Assembly (NCBI RefSeq): GCF_007827455.1
Contig: NZ_VISM01000001.1
Span: 1 to 64,000, forward strand
DNA from: Lutibacter sp. Hel_I_33_5
GTDB taxonomy: Bacteria > Bacteroidota > Bacteroidia > Flavobacteriales > Flavobacteriaceae
DNA length: 64,000 bases
Direction of reading: 5' to 3'
In this document: in pieces, positions 36,731 to 48,200 of the stretch
How the letters are laid out: each line of letters opens with the position of its first letter
How positions within the stretch are numbered: position 1 is the stretch's first letter
Program-made: the position numbers and the translations under genes
The notes under the pieces: model-generated
What the model was told of the DNA's origin: nothing
Databases searched by the model: none
The model's input: the letters and a program-made list of their open reading frames with translations, nothing else

Positions 36731-38542
36731 CTAACGCTCTCTACGTCTTCTTCCGAAACCGCCAGATTTTCTGTCACCAGAATTTCTATCGGGTCTATCA
36801 GAACGTCCAGATCTATTTCTATCTCCTCCTCCAGAACCACTTCTTCTAGAAGATCCTTCAGAACTTCTACGTCTTCCAAATCCTCCATCTTTTTTTCCAA
36901 AAGGTTTTTTTCCGCCTCTTCTTCCGCCACCAGAACGTTCTTTCTTGGTAATTTCTACATTTACAGAACGACCTTCAAAATCAGGTTGATTATCTCCAAA
37001 AGCAGCTAATGTTTTTTCTTCGTAATTTTTATCAATCTCAAAGAAAGAAAACGTATCTAAAATATCAATCGCTCCAATTTCTATCTTATCACCAATATTT
37101 TGATCGTTAATTAAACCAATTAATTTAGCTGGATTCAAACTATCTTTTCTACCAATATTGATAAAGAAGCGCGTCATATTATCTGCAGTAGCTCTAGATC
37201 TAGAGTTTTCTCTACCTAAATCGTTTAAATCTTTAGAGTTTTCATAATACGCTAACATTGAATTAAACTCTAGAGAGACAAATTTTTGAATTAATTCTTC
37301 TCTGTCTAAGTCTTTTAACTTATCATAAATTGTAGGTAGAAACTCTTTAATTTCAGATTCGTTTACCTCAGTTTTCTGAACTTTATCTATTAAGTTCATC
37401 AATTGATTATGTACAATTTCTTTACCAGTAGGTACTTTTCCTTCTACAAATTTCTTTTTTATAATTCTTTCTATAACTCGTAACTTACCTTTTTCTTTAC
37501 CGTTTACTAAAGCAATAGAAATCCCTTTGTTTCCAGCTCTACCGGTTCTACCACTTCTGTGTGTGTAGTTTTCTATCTGATCTGGTAATTTATGATTAAT
37601 TACATGTGTTAATTCAGTAACATCCAAACCACGTGCAGCAACATCTGTAGCGACTAAAATTTGAATTGTTTTTTTTCTGAATTTACCCATCACAGAATCT
37701 CTTTGTGCTTGAGATAAATCTCCATGCAAAGAATCTGCGTTATATCCATCTTTTATTAAATTATCGGCAACTTCTTGTGTTTCTCTACGAGTTCTACAAA
37801 AAATGATGGCATAAATATCTGGGTTTATATCTGCTATTCTTTTTAAAGCTGGATATCTTGTTCTTTCAGTAACAGCATAAAACTCATGACTTACATTTTC
37901 TGAACCTGAATTCTTTTCTCCAGAAGTAATTTCTACTGGATTGGTCATATAATTTCTTGCAATCGCTTCAACTTCTCTAGGGAATGTTGCAGAAAATAAT
38001 AAGGTTTGTTTTGTATCTGGAGTAGCTTCTAATACTTTATCTAATTCGTCTTTAAAGCCCATGTTTAACATTTCATCGGCCTCATCTAAAACGAGCCATT
38101 GAACGTTACCTAATTTTAAAGCTCTTCTTTTTATTAAATCTACAGTTCTACCTGGAGTTCCTACAACAATTTGTGACCCTTTCTTTAAGGATCTAATTTG
38201 ATCTTCCATGCTAGAACCACCATAAACAGTAGTTACTTTTACGTTTTTTTGATATTTGCAAAAGTCCTTTATATTGTTTCCAATTTGAACTGCTAACTCT
38301 CTAGTTGGTGATAAAATAATTGCTTGTACATTGCTATTATTTTCATCTAAAAGTTCTAATATTGGTAAACTAAAAGCAGCTGTTTTACCAGTACCTGTTT
38401 GTGCAAATGCTTTTAAATCGTCTGTTGAAGATATGATTTGAGGAATTGCTTTTTCTTGAATAACAGTTGGTTTTTCATACCCTAAATCTGTTAATGCTCT
38501 ATTGATAGGTTCTTTTAAACCTAATTCTAAAAATGTTGACAT
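36731..38542 (-). CDS. DEAD-box RNA helicase, DeaD/CsdA-like
   Basis: ATP-dependent RNA helicase of 603 aa. Core motifs: Q motif near 18-26 (EKPTVIQEKAIP), Walker A AQTGTGKT, PTRELA, VGTPGR, DEAD (LDEADEML), SAT (LFSATFP), and in the second RecA domain IIFCRTR, ATDVAARGLDV and HRSGRTGRAG. A DbpA-type RNA-binding domain lies at about 465-545 (MTRFFINIGRKDSLNP, GAIDILDTFSFFEID). The last 60 residues are an RG-rich basic tail that likely binds RNA. Roles in ribosome assembly and cold adaptation are known for the family. The 164-nt 5' region up to 38706 contains a hairpin (AGATTACT / AGTAATCT) but no gene. Confidence 0.95.
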   Translation of the reverse strand: MSTFLELGLKEPINRALTDLGYEKPTVIQEKAIPQIISSTDDLKAFAQTGTGKTAAFSLPILELLDENNSNVQAIILSPTRELAVQIGNNIKDFCKYQKNVKVTTVYGGSSMEDQIRSLKKGSQIVVGTPGRTVDLIKRRALKLGNVQWLVLDEADEMLNMGFKDELDKVLEATPDTKQTLLFSATFPREVEAIARNYMTNPVEITSGEKNSGSENVSHEFYAVTERTRYPALKRIADINPDIYAIIFCRTRRETQEVADNLIKDGYNADSLHGDLSQAQRDSVMGKFRKKTIQILVATDVAARGLDVTELTHVINHKLPDQIENYTHRSGRTGRAGNKGISIALVNGKEKGKLRVIERIIKKKFVEGKVPTGKEIVHNQLMNLIDKVQKTEVNESEIKEFLPTIYDKLKDLDREELIQKFVSLEFNSMLAYYENSKDLNDLGRENSRSRATADNMTRFFINIGRKDSLNPAKLIGLINDQNIGDKIEIGAIDILDTFSFFEIDKNYEEKTLAAFGDNQPDFEGRSVNVEITKKERSGGGRRGGKKPFGKKDGGFGRRRSSEGSSRRSGSGGGDRNRSGRSDRPDRNSGDRKSGGFGRRRRER

Positions 38543-38706
38543 CTGTGTCTCTTTTGTAGATTCACAAACGCCAGTATTTGCAAACCTGATTCTTTATATT
38601 TTGGACGTTAGATTACTAATATTCTGGTAGTAAGTAATCTATAAATTAATTCACTGAGAATTAAAATCGTGCAAATGTAGTGTAAATAAACTAAAGGAAA
38701 AGAATT

Positions 38707-40101
38707 TTAATGTTTAGATAACTCTTCTAATTGTTTGTAGATCTTTCTAGAAGAGAGTGCTGCATACCCATTTACTACAATACCCTTTTTATTTACCAAT
38801 ATAGATCTTGGATATTTACTAGTTAAGAATTTATTTGCTTCACTGGTTGTATCAATATAAAACTGATTTTTAACATCTAACTTATCAATTTTATCAACTT
38901 TTTTGCCATCAATTTTTATTTGAATAAAGTTAATGTTAGGATATTTTTTAGATAAATAACCAATTTTAGAAACGATATAGCCTTTTCTAACATGTTTAGG
39001 GTTCCAAAAGAAAACATGAGAGTTTTTTCCTTTTAAAATAGCATTAGATTCCTGTGTTGCATTATTGAAATCAATTAAAGTGAAATTAGAAAGTTTGTCG
39101 CCAATTTCTACTTGATCACTATCATTTAATAATTGCTTAATTTTATTTTTATCTTTTTCGCTAGTACTTAACTTAAAGTATTCTGTAAAAGCATCTGTAT
39201 TAACATTGCAACTAGATTTTCTATAAAAATGAGTTACTACTGTATGACTTAAATATTCGTTTTTAATTTCTTCATAGGTAAATTTATCATTGATTGTATT
39301 TAATAAATCAACAGTAAATTCACATGTATATTCGTCTTTCATCGGTTTATGACCTAATGAATACGTGTTGTTGTATAGATAATTTGTTAAAAATCGATTA
39401 TAAACATAAAAGTCTTTAAGCGCATTGTTATTAATATTTATCCGTTTTCTATGCTGATAAAAATTTGAATCTGTTTTTGGAAAATTTGCCAATCCATTTT
39501 CTTTACTATGCACCATTGGATATCGTTCTTTTTCGCTATAAATAGGATACGTAAGAGCTACATTAATTAATTCTTTAAACCCATCAGATTCGTTAGGATT
39601 ATTCTGTAATATGGAAGCTAATTTTTCTAATTTCCTTTTCTCTAAAGAATTTGTCTTAGCTTGAAATTCTTGAGGAGACAGTTTATACAATGAATAAAAC
39701 TCCTTTTGTTCTTTTTCTGTTTCTAAATAGCTTTCAATAAGAATATTATTTCTTTCAGAACCTTTACCATTAAAAACAAGTGTTTCGTCAAATTCCCACG
39801 TGTTTAATCGTATTAAAATACTGTCTTTTGGTTGGAAATATATATATTGACTTTCTGGTCCATGTTCAAAATAATACAAACCTTCTTCAGTAAAATCGTA
39901 AGTTCCTATAAACTTATTCTCATTGTCTAAAAACAAAGTATCAATTACTTTATCTTCTTTAAAAAGTAAAACAAATTTAGCCTTTGGGTTTATAATTTTT
40001 CCTCCAAAATAAGTGTAGGTACTAACTTGCTCAGTTTTACAACTAATTAAAGCCATAAAAAGCATTAAAATGGGGAGTATATATTTAATTTTTTTCAGCA
40101 T
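38707..40101 (-). CDS. TlpA-like thioredoxin-fold lipoprotein lacking CXXC
   Basis: Lipoprotein of 464 aa (signal MLKKIKYILPILMLFMALISC, Cys21). The N-terminal DUF4369-like beta domain is at about 28-115, followed by a helical middle region (about 120-330). A C-terminal thioredoxin-like domain (about 335-464) has IGDKLSNFTLIDFNN, a first strand HVFFWNPKH, the cis-Pro region KYPRSILVNKKGIVV and YAALSSRKIYKQLEEL. At the active-site position WNPKH replaces WCxxC, so it cannot act as a disulfide oxidoreductase and may be a binding or scaffold protein. Single gene; divergent from the ABC-F gene. Confidence 0.72.
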   Translation of the reverse strand: MLKKIKYILPILMLFMALISCKTEQVSTYTYFGGKIINPKAKFVLLFKEDKVIDTLFLDNENKFIGTYDFTEEGLYYFEHGPESQYIYFQPKDSILIRLNTWEFDETLVFNGKGSERNNILIESYLETEKEQKEFYSLYKLSPQEFQAKTNSLEKRKLEKLASILQNNPNESDGFKELINVALTYPIYSEKERYPMVHSKENGLANFPKTDSNFYQHRKRININNNALKDFYVYNRFLTNYLYNNTYSLGHKPMKDEYTCEFTVDLLNTINDKFTYEEIKNEYLSHTVVTHFYRKSSCNVNTDAFTEYFKLSTSEKDKNKIKQLLNDSDQVEIGDKLSNFTLIDFNNATQESNAILKGKNSHVFFWNPKHVRKGYIVSKIGYLSKKYPNINFIQIKIDGKKVDKIDKLDVKNQFYIDTTSEANKFLTSKYPRSILVNKKGIVVNGYAALSSRKIYKQLEELSKH

Positions 40102-40234
40102 TATTCAAAATCATCTTTGGAAACACACAAATTTAGGCAACTCAATATTTTATTGTTGTTAATTCCCTGTTAAAAGAGTTACAAAACCAGTACAAAAGGT
40201 GTTAAAACTTGTCCTGTTCTATTTAATAAAATAG

Positions 40235-41896
<1,662 letters not shown>

Positions 41897-41913
41897 GAGT
41901 ATATATTTATAAC

Positions 41914-41947
41914 AAAAAAAAGGAAGCTATACAGCTTCCTTTTTTGT
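41914..41947. terminator. bidirectional hairpin terminator
   Basis: AAAAAAAAGGAAGCT and AGCTTCCTTTTTT around ATAC, between the convergent ABC-F and oxyR genes. Confidence 0.92.
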
Positions 41948-41959
41948 TTAATAGAAGAA

Positions 41960-42901
41960 TTACCTTTTCTGTAAAGGGCTAATAATTTTTACATCAGAAA
42001 ATGTGATTGCACCTCGAACAACACCATCAATAGCATCTTTTAGAGCTTTAATAATCTGTAGTTTTAGTTGAGAATTATGGTAAATTAAACTAACTTCTCG
42101 TGCAGGAGGTGGATTTGTAAATTCACGTAAGTGTTTTTTATCCAGTTCATTTAAATCTAAGGTATGTAAATAGGGTAGAAGCGTCATTCCTAAACCTTCT
42201 TTTGAAAGTTTAACTAATGTAGAAAAACTACCACTTTCTAATTGAAAACTCTTTGATTTATCACTTTTATAGGTTCTACAAAGATTAATTACACTGTCCT
42301 TAAAACAATGACCGTCTTCTAGGAGTAAAATATCGTCCATTTCTAATTCATCGATTTCAATACTGGTTTTGTTATATAATCGATGATCTTCTGGAATTAA
42401 ACCTACAAAAGGTTCATAATATAATGGACGTTCAATAATATCATTACTTTCTAATGGAGTAGCCGCAATAGCAGCATCAATAGAGCCATCAGAAAGTTTT
42501 CGTGTGATTTCTTCGGTTGTTAATTCTTCAATAATTAATTGAACTTTTGGATGCTTTTTTGTAAAGTTATTTAAGAACATGGGTAATAGTGTTGGCATGA
42601 CAGTTGGAATAATACCAAGCCTAAATTCGCCGCCAATAAATCCTTTTTCTTGATGAATAATATCTACGATTCGACTACTTTCATCTATAATAACTTTAGC
42701 TTGTTCAACAATACGTTTACCAACTTCTGTTAATTCAATAGGTTTTTTAGCACGATTAAATATTTGTACATCTAATTCGTCTTCCAACTTTTGAATTTGC
42801 ATACTTAACGTGGGTTGTGTTACAAAACTATGTTCTGAGGCAACAGTAAAGTTTTGATATTTTGCAACAGCTAAAACGTATTTTAATTGGGTGATGGTCA
42901 T
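41960..42901 (-). CDS. oxyR: hydrogen peroxide-sensing LysR-type regulator OxyR
   Basis: LysR-family activator of 313 aa. N-terminal winged helix (about 1-60; MTITQLKYVLAVAKYQNFTV, TQPTLSMQIQKLEDEL). The C-terminal domain carries the peroxide-sensing pair C199 and C208 (EDGHCFKDSVINLCR), at the same positions and spacing as in E. coli OxyR, so H2O2 should trigger a C199-C208 disulfide. No catalase or peroxidase gene is adjacent, so its regulon lies elsewhere. Single gene. Confidence 0.93.
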   Translation of the reverse strand: MTITQLKYVLAVAKYQNFTVASEHSFVTQPTLSMQIQKLEDELDVQIFNRAKKPIELTEVGKRIVEQAKVIIDESSRIVDIIHQEKGFIGGEFRLGIIPTVMPTLLPMFLNNFTKKHPKVQLIIEELTTEEITRKLSDGSIDAAIAATPLESNDIIERPLYYEPFVGLIPEDHRLYNKTSIEIDELEMDDILLLEDGHCFKDSVINLCRTYKSDKSKSFQLESGSFSTLVKLSKEGLGMTLLPYLHTLDLNELDKKHLREFTNPPPAREVSLIYHNSQLKLQIIKALKDAIDGVVRGAITFSDVKIISPLQKR

Positions 42902-42995
42902 GAGTATAAGATTATTTGATAAAAATATGAATTTCTATCAATATAATTTATAATTATTAATAAAAAAAAGTAATGTTGCTATACAGAAAAGCTAT

Positions 42996-43802
42996 TTAGC
43001 TCCAGAATTCTCTTTTCTTATTTAATTCGGCTTCCTGTTTAGCATATTCATCAACAGAAAGAACTTTTAAATAAGAAGGATGTTGTTCTATAGCATGTTC
43101 AATTTTAGTAACAATATCAGCAATTTCTTCATTTTCATAATCAATTTCTAAGGGTTCTTTAATTACCATAGATTGTAAGACATTACGCTTTTTAATCTGT
43201 AATCCTTTTTTATCAAAAGAGCGTCTAAAACCATCAATAACAATAGGTACAACTGTTGGTTTGTAGGTTTTAATAATATGTGCAGTTCCTCTTCTAATTG
43301 GTTTAAAAGCTGTAGTTGTTCCTTGCGGAAACGTAATAACCCATCCATCACTTAAGGCGGTACTAATGTTAGAAATATCAGACATTTTTACTTGTCTTTT
43401 TACATCTTTTCCTTCGCTTCTCCAAGTTCTATCAATAGAAACAGAACCAACGTAAGCAAATATTTTAGGTAAAATTCCAGAACGCATCGTTTCACCAGCT
43501 GCTACATAATATAAATTCAATTTAGGGTTCCAGATATACCCAATATTTTTAATATTATCTACTCGTCCTTTAAGTGAAGCGTTAAATACATGAAACATAG
43601 CGGCAACATCTGCAAAATATGTTTGATGATTAGAGATAAATAAGACGTTGTTATCTGGTAAATTCCTAATAATTTCAGATCCTTCGATTTGAAGATTGTT
43701 AAAGCGTCTATATCTACCGTGAGAAATTACGCCTAGAATTCTAATCAGCCATTTTTTTATCCATAAAATATGTCCAAAAGGATTTTCTTTGAATAAAGGC
43801 AT
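42996..43802 (-). CDS. 1-acyl-sn-glycerol-3-phosphate acyltransferase-like protein (PlsC family)
   Basis: Membrane-associated acyltransferase of 268 aa. The family active site is normally HX4D; here it reads NHQTYFADVAAM (H59, D65), which has five residues between, and the usual FPEGT is FPQGTTTAFK (about 159-168). IPIVIDGFRRSF-like pocket residues (VVPIVIDGFRRSF) are present. These changes suggest a flavobacterial subgroup with possibly different acceptor use. It follows the Nudix gene by 46 nt on the same strand, so the two are likely co-transcribed. Confidence 0.85.
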   Translation of the reverse strand: MPLFKENPFGHILWIKKWLIRILGVISHGRYRRFNNLQIEGSEIIRNLPDNNVLFISNHQTYFADVAAMFHVFNASLKGRVDNIKNIGYIWNPKLNLYYVAAGETMRSGILPKIFAYVGSVSIDRTWRSEGKDVKRQVKMSDISNISTALSDGWVITFPQGTTTAFKPIRRGTAHIIKTYKPTVVPIVIDGFRRSFDKKGLQIKKRNVLQSMVIKEPLEIDYENEEIADIVTKIEHAIEQHPSYLKVLSVDEYAKQEAELNKKREFWS

Positions 43803-43848
43803 AATTAAATTGAGGTTTTAATTGTTAATCGGCTAAAATACAAAACAA

Positions 43849-44487
43849 TTAAACATTTGCTTGCTTAAATAGCTCTTTAATTTCGTTTAGCATCATTGCT
43901 GTGGCACCCCAAACAATATGGTTATTTAATTTAAAGCAAGGTACATCTATGTTTTCCATGTAAGAAGTAGACATTTTTACGGAAGAAATATTTTTATCAT
44001 CTAATAAATCATCAACTTTTACTTCAATTAATTCAGCAACTTCATTATTGGCGATAAAATTTGGTTTTGTAGTTGCGTAGCCTAAAAAAGGCGTTGCTAA
44101 AAAATTACTTGGCGGTATATAAACAGCTGTCATCTCTCTTATCATAGTAACATATATTTTAGAGACACCTACTTCTTCAAAAGTTTCTCTTAATGCCGTT
44201 TCTTCTAAGTTTGTATCATCCTCTTCAATTTTCCCGCCAGGAAAACTAATTTGTGCAGAATGCGTGCCTTTATAACTAGCCCTTTGCGTTAATAAAAAAC
44301 AGGCTTCTCCTTGATTATTAGGGTAAAACAATGCCAAAACTGCTGCTTTTTTCGGATCCTTCGCCTTAATTTTTTCTTCATTATATTGTAATCTCATTTG
44401 TGGAGCTAATCTAAAATGCGATTCTAATCCGCCTAAATCGTTATTTTTAAGAGTGTTAAGTGTTGACAAGAAATTATTAAAATCCAT
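43849..44487 (-). CDS. CoA pyrophosphatase (Nudix hydrolase, NudL-like)
   Basis: Nudix hydrolase of 212 aa from the chosen start MDFNNFLSTLNTLKN at 44487; the upstream ATG at 44526 adds 13 residues with no family match. The Nudix box is complete (PGGKIEEDD, then ALRETFEEVGV; GX5EX7REUXEEXGU). The preceding LTQRASYKGTHSAQISFPGG matches the NudL/CoAse signature (UPF0035), so it should cleave CoA to 4'-phosphopantetheine and 3',5'-ADP. Located upstream of the PlsC-like gene in a likely operon. Confidence 0.9.
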   Translation of the reverse strand: MDFNNFLSTLNTLKNNDLGGLESHFRLAPQMRLQYNEEKIKAKDPKKAAVLALFYPNNQGEACFLLTQRASYKGTHSAQISFPGGKIEEDDTNLEETALRETFEEVGVSKIYVTMIREMTAVYIPPSNFLATPFLGYATTKPNFIANNEVAELIEVKVDDLLDDKNISSVKMSTSYMENIDVPCFKLNNHIVWGATAMMLNEIKELFKQANV

Positions 44488-44582
44488 TAAAATGACTATT
44501 TTTATAAAGCGTAACAAACTTACCAATTTTCATGAGTTTTGGCTTGAATTTTGATTTAATAAAAGTATAATTAAAACATTAC

Positions 44583-44858
44583 ATGAATACAAAATATAAA
44601 AAACTTGCTTTAAGCCTTATTTTCGACGCTATTGGATTTATTCCGTTTACTGATATTGTATGGGCGCCCGTTTCTGCGTATGCAATGACAAAAATGTACA
44701 AAGGAAAAGAAGGTAAAATTGCAGCAGTAATTACATTTATAGAAGAGGCATTACCTTTTCTGGATGTAATACCAACTTTTACAATTATGTGGATTTATAC
44801 CTACGTTTTTAAAAAAGATAAAAATGAACCTGAAGTAAAAACTACGATTGAGGTTTAA
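44583..44858 (+). CDS. small membrane protein of unknown function
   Basis: Protein of 91 aa with two hydrophobic stretches (about 9-35 and 47-75) containing Pro and acidic residues (DAIGFIPFTDIVWAPVSAYAM; EEALPFLDVIPTFTIMWIY, each shown in part). Its last 4 nt overlap the convergent DUF6787-like gene. I do not recognise the family firmly. Start at 44583 is supported by position just after the divergent Nudix gene. Confidence 0.65.
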   Translation: MNTKYKKLALSLIFDAIGFIPFTDIVWAPVSAYAMTKMYKGKEGKIAAVITFIEEALPFLDVIPTFTIMWIYTYVFKKDKNEPEVKTTIEV

Positions 44859-45160
44859 TTTTTAAATAAAAAGCCTAAACCTATTCTTGCTAAAAACTTT
44901 TTTTCAAAAGCCCAAAAGAATTTAAATTGTCCAAATAACCATCCAACAATTGGAAGGGTAATTTGGTACACAGGAAAAATGAGTAAAATTCTAAGTGGCC
45001 AATATAACCAAGGGTGTAACGTTTCTGGGGATAATCCAAAAAAAGCAGTAATTGGTTTAGCAACCCAAGCAGAAAATGATCCATTGATTGCAAAAACTAT
45101 AAGAATAGCCACTATTGCCCAATTGCTAATAATTCCCCAACGTTTTTTTAATTTTTCCAT
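44855..45160 (-). CDS. DUF6787-like small membrane protein
   Basis: Membrane protein of 101 aa with two or three hydrophobic helices (about 13-32, 49-74, 76-95) and a Trp/Pro-rich loop (LHPWLYWPLRILLIFPVYQ). It resembles the flavobacterial DUF6787 family, which often sits alone. Converges with and overlaps by 4 nt the 44583 gene. Function unknown. Confidence 0.65.
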   Translation of the reverse strand: MEKLKKRWGIISNWAIVAILIVFAINGSFSAWVAKPITAFFGLSPETLHPWLYWPLRILLIFPVYQITLPIVGWLFGQFKFFWAFEKKFLARIGLGFLFKN

Positions 45161-45206
45161 TACACAAAAGTATATAAAAAGAAAACTTAATGAAAAGTAA
45201 TACTAA

Positions 45207-48200
45207 TTAATTCATTAATATTTTTTTGATAACATTTCCAGCTTCAGTTTTTATCTTTAAAATAGTAACTCTTTTTGATGCTGTATTTATTCTAAGACGA
45301 ATATCTTGCGAGCTATTTTTATTTATTTTCCAACTGTTAATTTCCTTCCCTAATATGTTAAATAATTGCACACTTTTTATTTCTATCTGATTATTTATAA
45401 TCACTATTTCTTGGTTTTCTTTGTTGAAAAAAGCTTTAACGTTATACTTATCAAGTATTTCTGTTTTAGTAGATGCTGTGTTTTCATTTTCTACTTTGAT
45501 GAAAAATCGGTCTTCATATGTAGTATTCTTTGTTAAGTTTATACTAATACTATTGCTTAATTCTTGTGCTGTATTTTTAACTTTATCAACTAAAACAAAT
45601 TTTTTATTCGTAATAAAATTGACAGTATCAACCATAATTTTTACAGTTTCATAATTACCTACTTTAACTGCTAATGGTATTTCTATATTTTCCTGAATTT
45701 TTTGTATTCCTGTGATAACATACTTTGAATCACTATTTGAAAATTTAAAATATAAATCAGCATCTCCTAAGTCATAAATCGCACTCTCGTAACCATTGTC
45801 ATAGTTAAATGAATTCCCTTCTTTAAAAGTTACTCCAATTTGCCTATGTATATGATTACTATTATTATCTTGATATTCGAAGCCAATTTTTAACATTGGA
45901 ATTTCTATAGATGGATCTATTTCATCTTTTGGATCTTCAACGTTGTTTTCAACTTCATCAATATCTATAGGTTCATCATCTATATTATCTGAATCAATTT
46001 CATCAACGTCGTATATATCATCTTCATCTTCATTTTTAATTCTAAAAAAAACAGAATTATTATTTAATGCTCTATAATTTCTGTGAGTATTGTTAATTGT
46101 TATTGTTCCTCCAGTTGGTGTAGCTTCTGCAAAAAAACCTTGCCCAACGGGAATATATCTATCTGGTGATGTATACGTATGACCTCCCAGTCCTCCAGTA
46201 CCAGTAATTGCAGTATTTGCAGCTGTTCCACCTCCAGCATTTCTCACACTATATCCGCCAATATATGCATTAGTATCATGATCTCCGTTATCTGCTTTAT
46301 GTTCCCAAAAATAAAGTGATGCTAGTGCACTATTACTTGCAAATAAATCATTTGAATCTAAAGCTGAAGGATACGGATTTCCTAATAAACTTAATGAGCT
46401 TGAAGAAAGTGTAAATGAGTATTCGCCATCATTAGGAGTTCCAACAAAAGTGTAGTTTTGCAAACCTTGAGGTCCTTTTAAAGAAAACCCTTCACCTGGA
46501 TTAAAAGTACCAGTTTCTAATTTTCTAACCCAACCACTTGCATCTGTTGCATTTAAATATCCATATATCCAAGTACTTGCTATTTCAATAGGTGATCCAG
46601 TATCACCATCTGGACCTGACACAAAATCTATTGAGCCTGGGGTAGAACTAGATGATGTTGGAGTAGTACCATCTTTTAAAATTCCATTAACCGTGTAATT
46701 TAAACTTCCATTTGTAGTAACTGGTGAAGACAAATAACTTATCCCGTAAATATCTGTAGTTTTACTTGTTTGATCTATATAAAGGTTTCCCGTTCCAACT
46801 CTATTATTTGTGCCAGTATGAGTTTGAATTAATTGACTTCCCCCAGCTAATCTAATTTCACCATCTAATTTTAGCATGTCACTAATTTCAATATTTCTAG
46901 TAGCAGCAAGTGTAAATTTGTTACCAGAAGTAACCTCTAAGCAAAAACAATCTGATATAGCATCTAAAGTTACATCATCATCTACGTAAACACCTTTTAA
47001 ATCATCAGTGGTATTTGGTCTACCACCAGAACCAGATCCTCCAACCCAATCGGCATCAATATATCTGATATTTCTTGGGCAAAAATCGAATTGTACTCCA
47101 ATATCACTAGAATATCCTATTGCATTCTTTACTTCTGACACTGAAATAGAAGAAAATGCATCGTCTTTAAAAGTAAAAGATAAACTACTAACATCATTAA
47201 TATCTGCATGTAAAGTTGCACTACTTGATAGTGATAATGTTGCTTTGGTATCTCCTTCACTTAAATCTAATGATGAAGTGAATCCACTTGGAATGTTTGT
47301 TATGTCAACTTCTTCTGAGCCTCCTCCAATAGAAAGTTTATTATCTGCATCAGTATCATTAAATGCTCCACCTACTAAATAGATTTCTAAAGATTGACTG
47401 GCAATTAGAGATCCATTATTTGTCGAAGATTCTTCAGTAAAGCTTGAAATTAAATTATACTCAAATACCGTATCATTTACTGTCCCTACGACATAAATTT
47501 TTGTTCCGTTAGAATTAAATGTAAAACCTGTTGATGTTGTTTCTTGTCCTTTAAACGAATAATTTCTAAGAAAAGTTGGAGCGCTAATATCAAAAGCTCC
47601 TGTAAGACTAAATTCGTTTATATCATCTCCGCTACTTCCTAAAATAAACATTGATGTACCTTGATGATTAAAGCTAATTGATCTTGGAATCGTTTCGAAA
47701 GAGCTTACATCATAAGAATTAAGAGAATATGATGCTGTAGAAAGATCATAACCAGTACCTAAATTATATTGAAAAACAGTATCACTGTTTGTACCAACTA
47801 AAAACATTCTTGTTCCATCTGAATTAAAATAGATATCTCTTGGAGATGTTTCTTCACTACTCACAGAAAAATTTTGAGTATATCCTGCTGTTGAAACATC
47901 AAAAGGGGATAATAAATTATATTCATTTACATCTATCCCAGTAATTCCAACAACAAACATTTTGGTTCCATCATTATTAAAAGTTAATCCGTTAGGATTT
48001 GTTTCTTGTCCTCCTACAGAAAAAGAATTATTGTAGGTAGCTGTGGAAGTGTCAAAGTTTGTAGAAAGGTCATATTGATTAATATCATCACCTGTAGATC
48101 CCATAATATACATTTTAGAACCATCATTATTAAATTCAATTTCTTGTGGGTTAATTTCTTGTGCAGCAATAGAAAAACTACTGCTATATTCTATATTTTC

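Noticed and set aside
36634..36930. Minus-strand ORF of 98 codons rich in Glu/Leu/Asp at the helicase 3' end
   Set aside because: It is an out-of-frame shadow of the RG-rich tail of the DEAD-box helicase.
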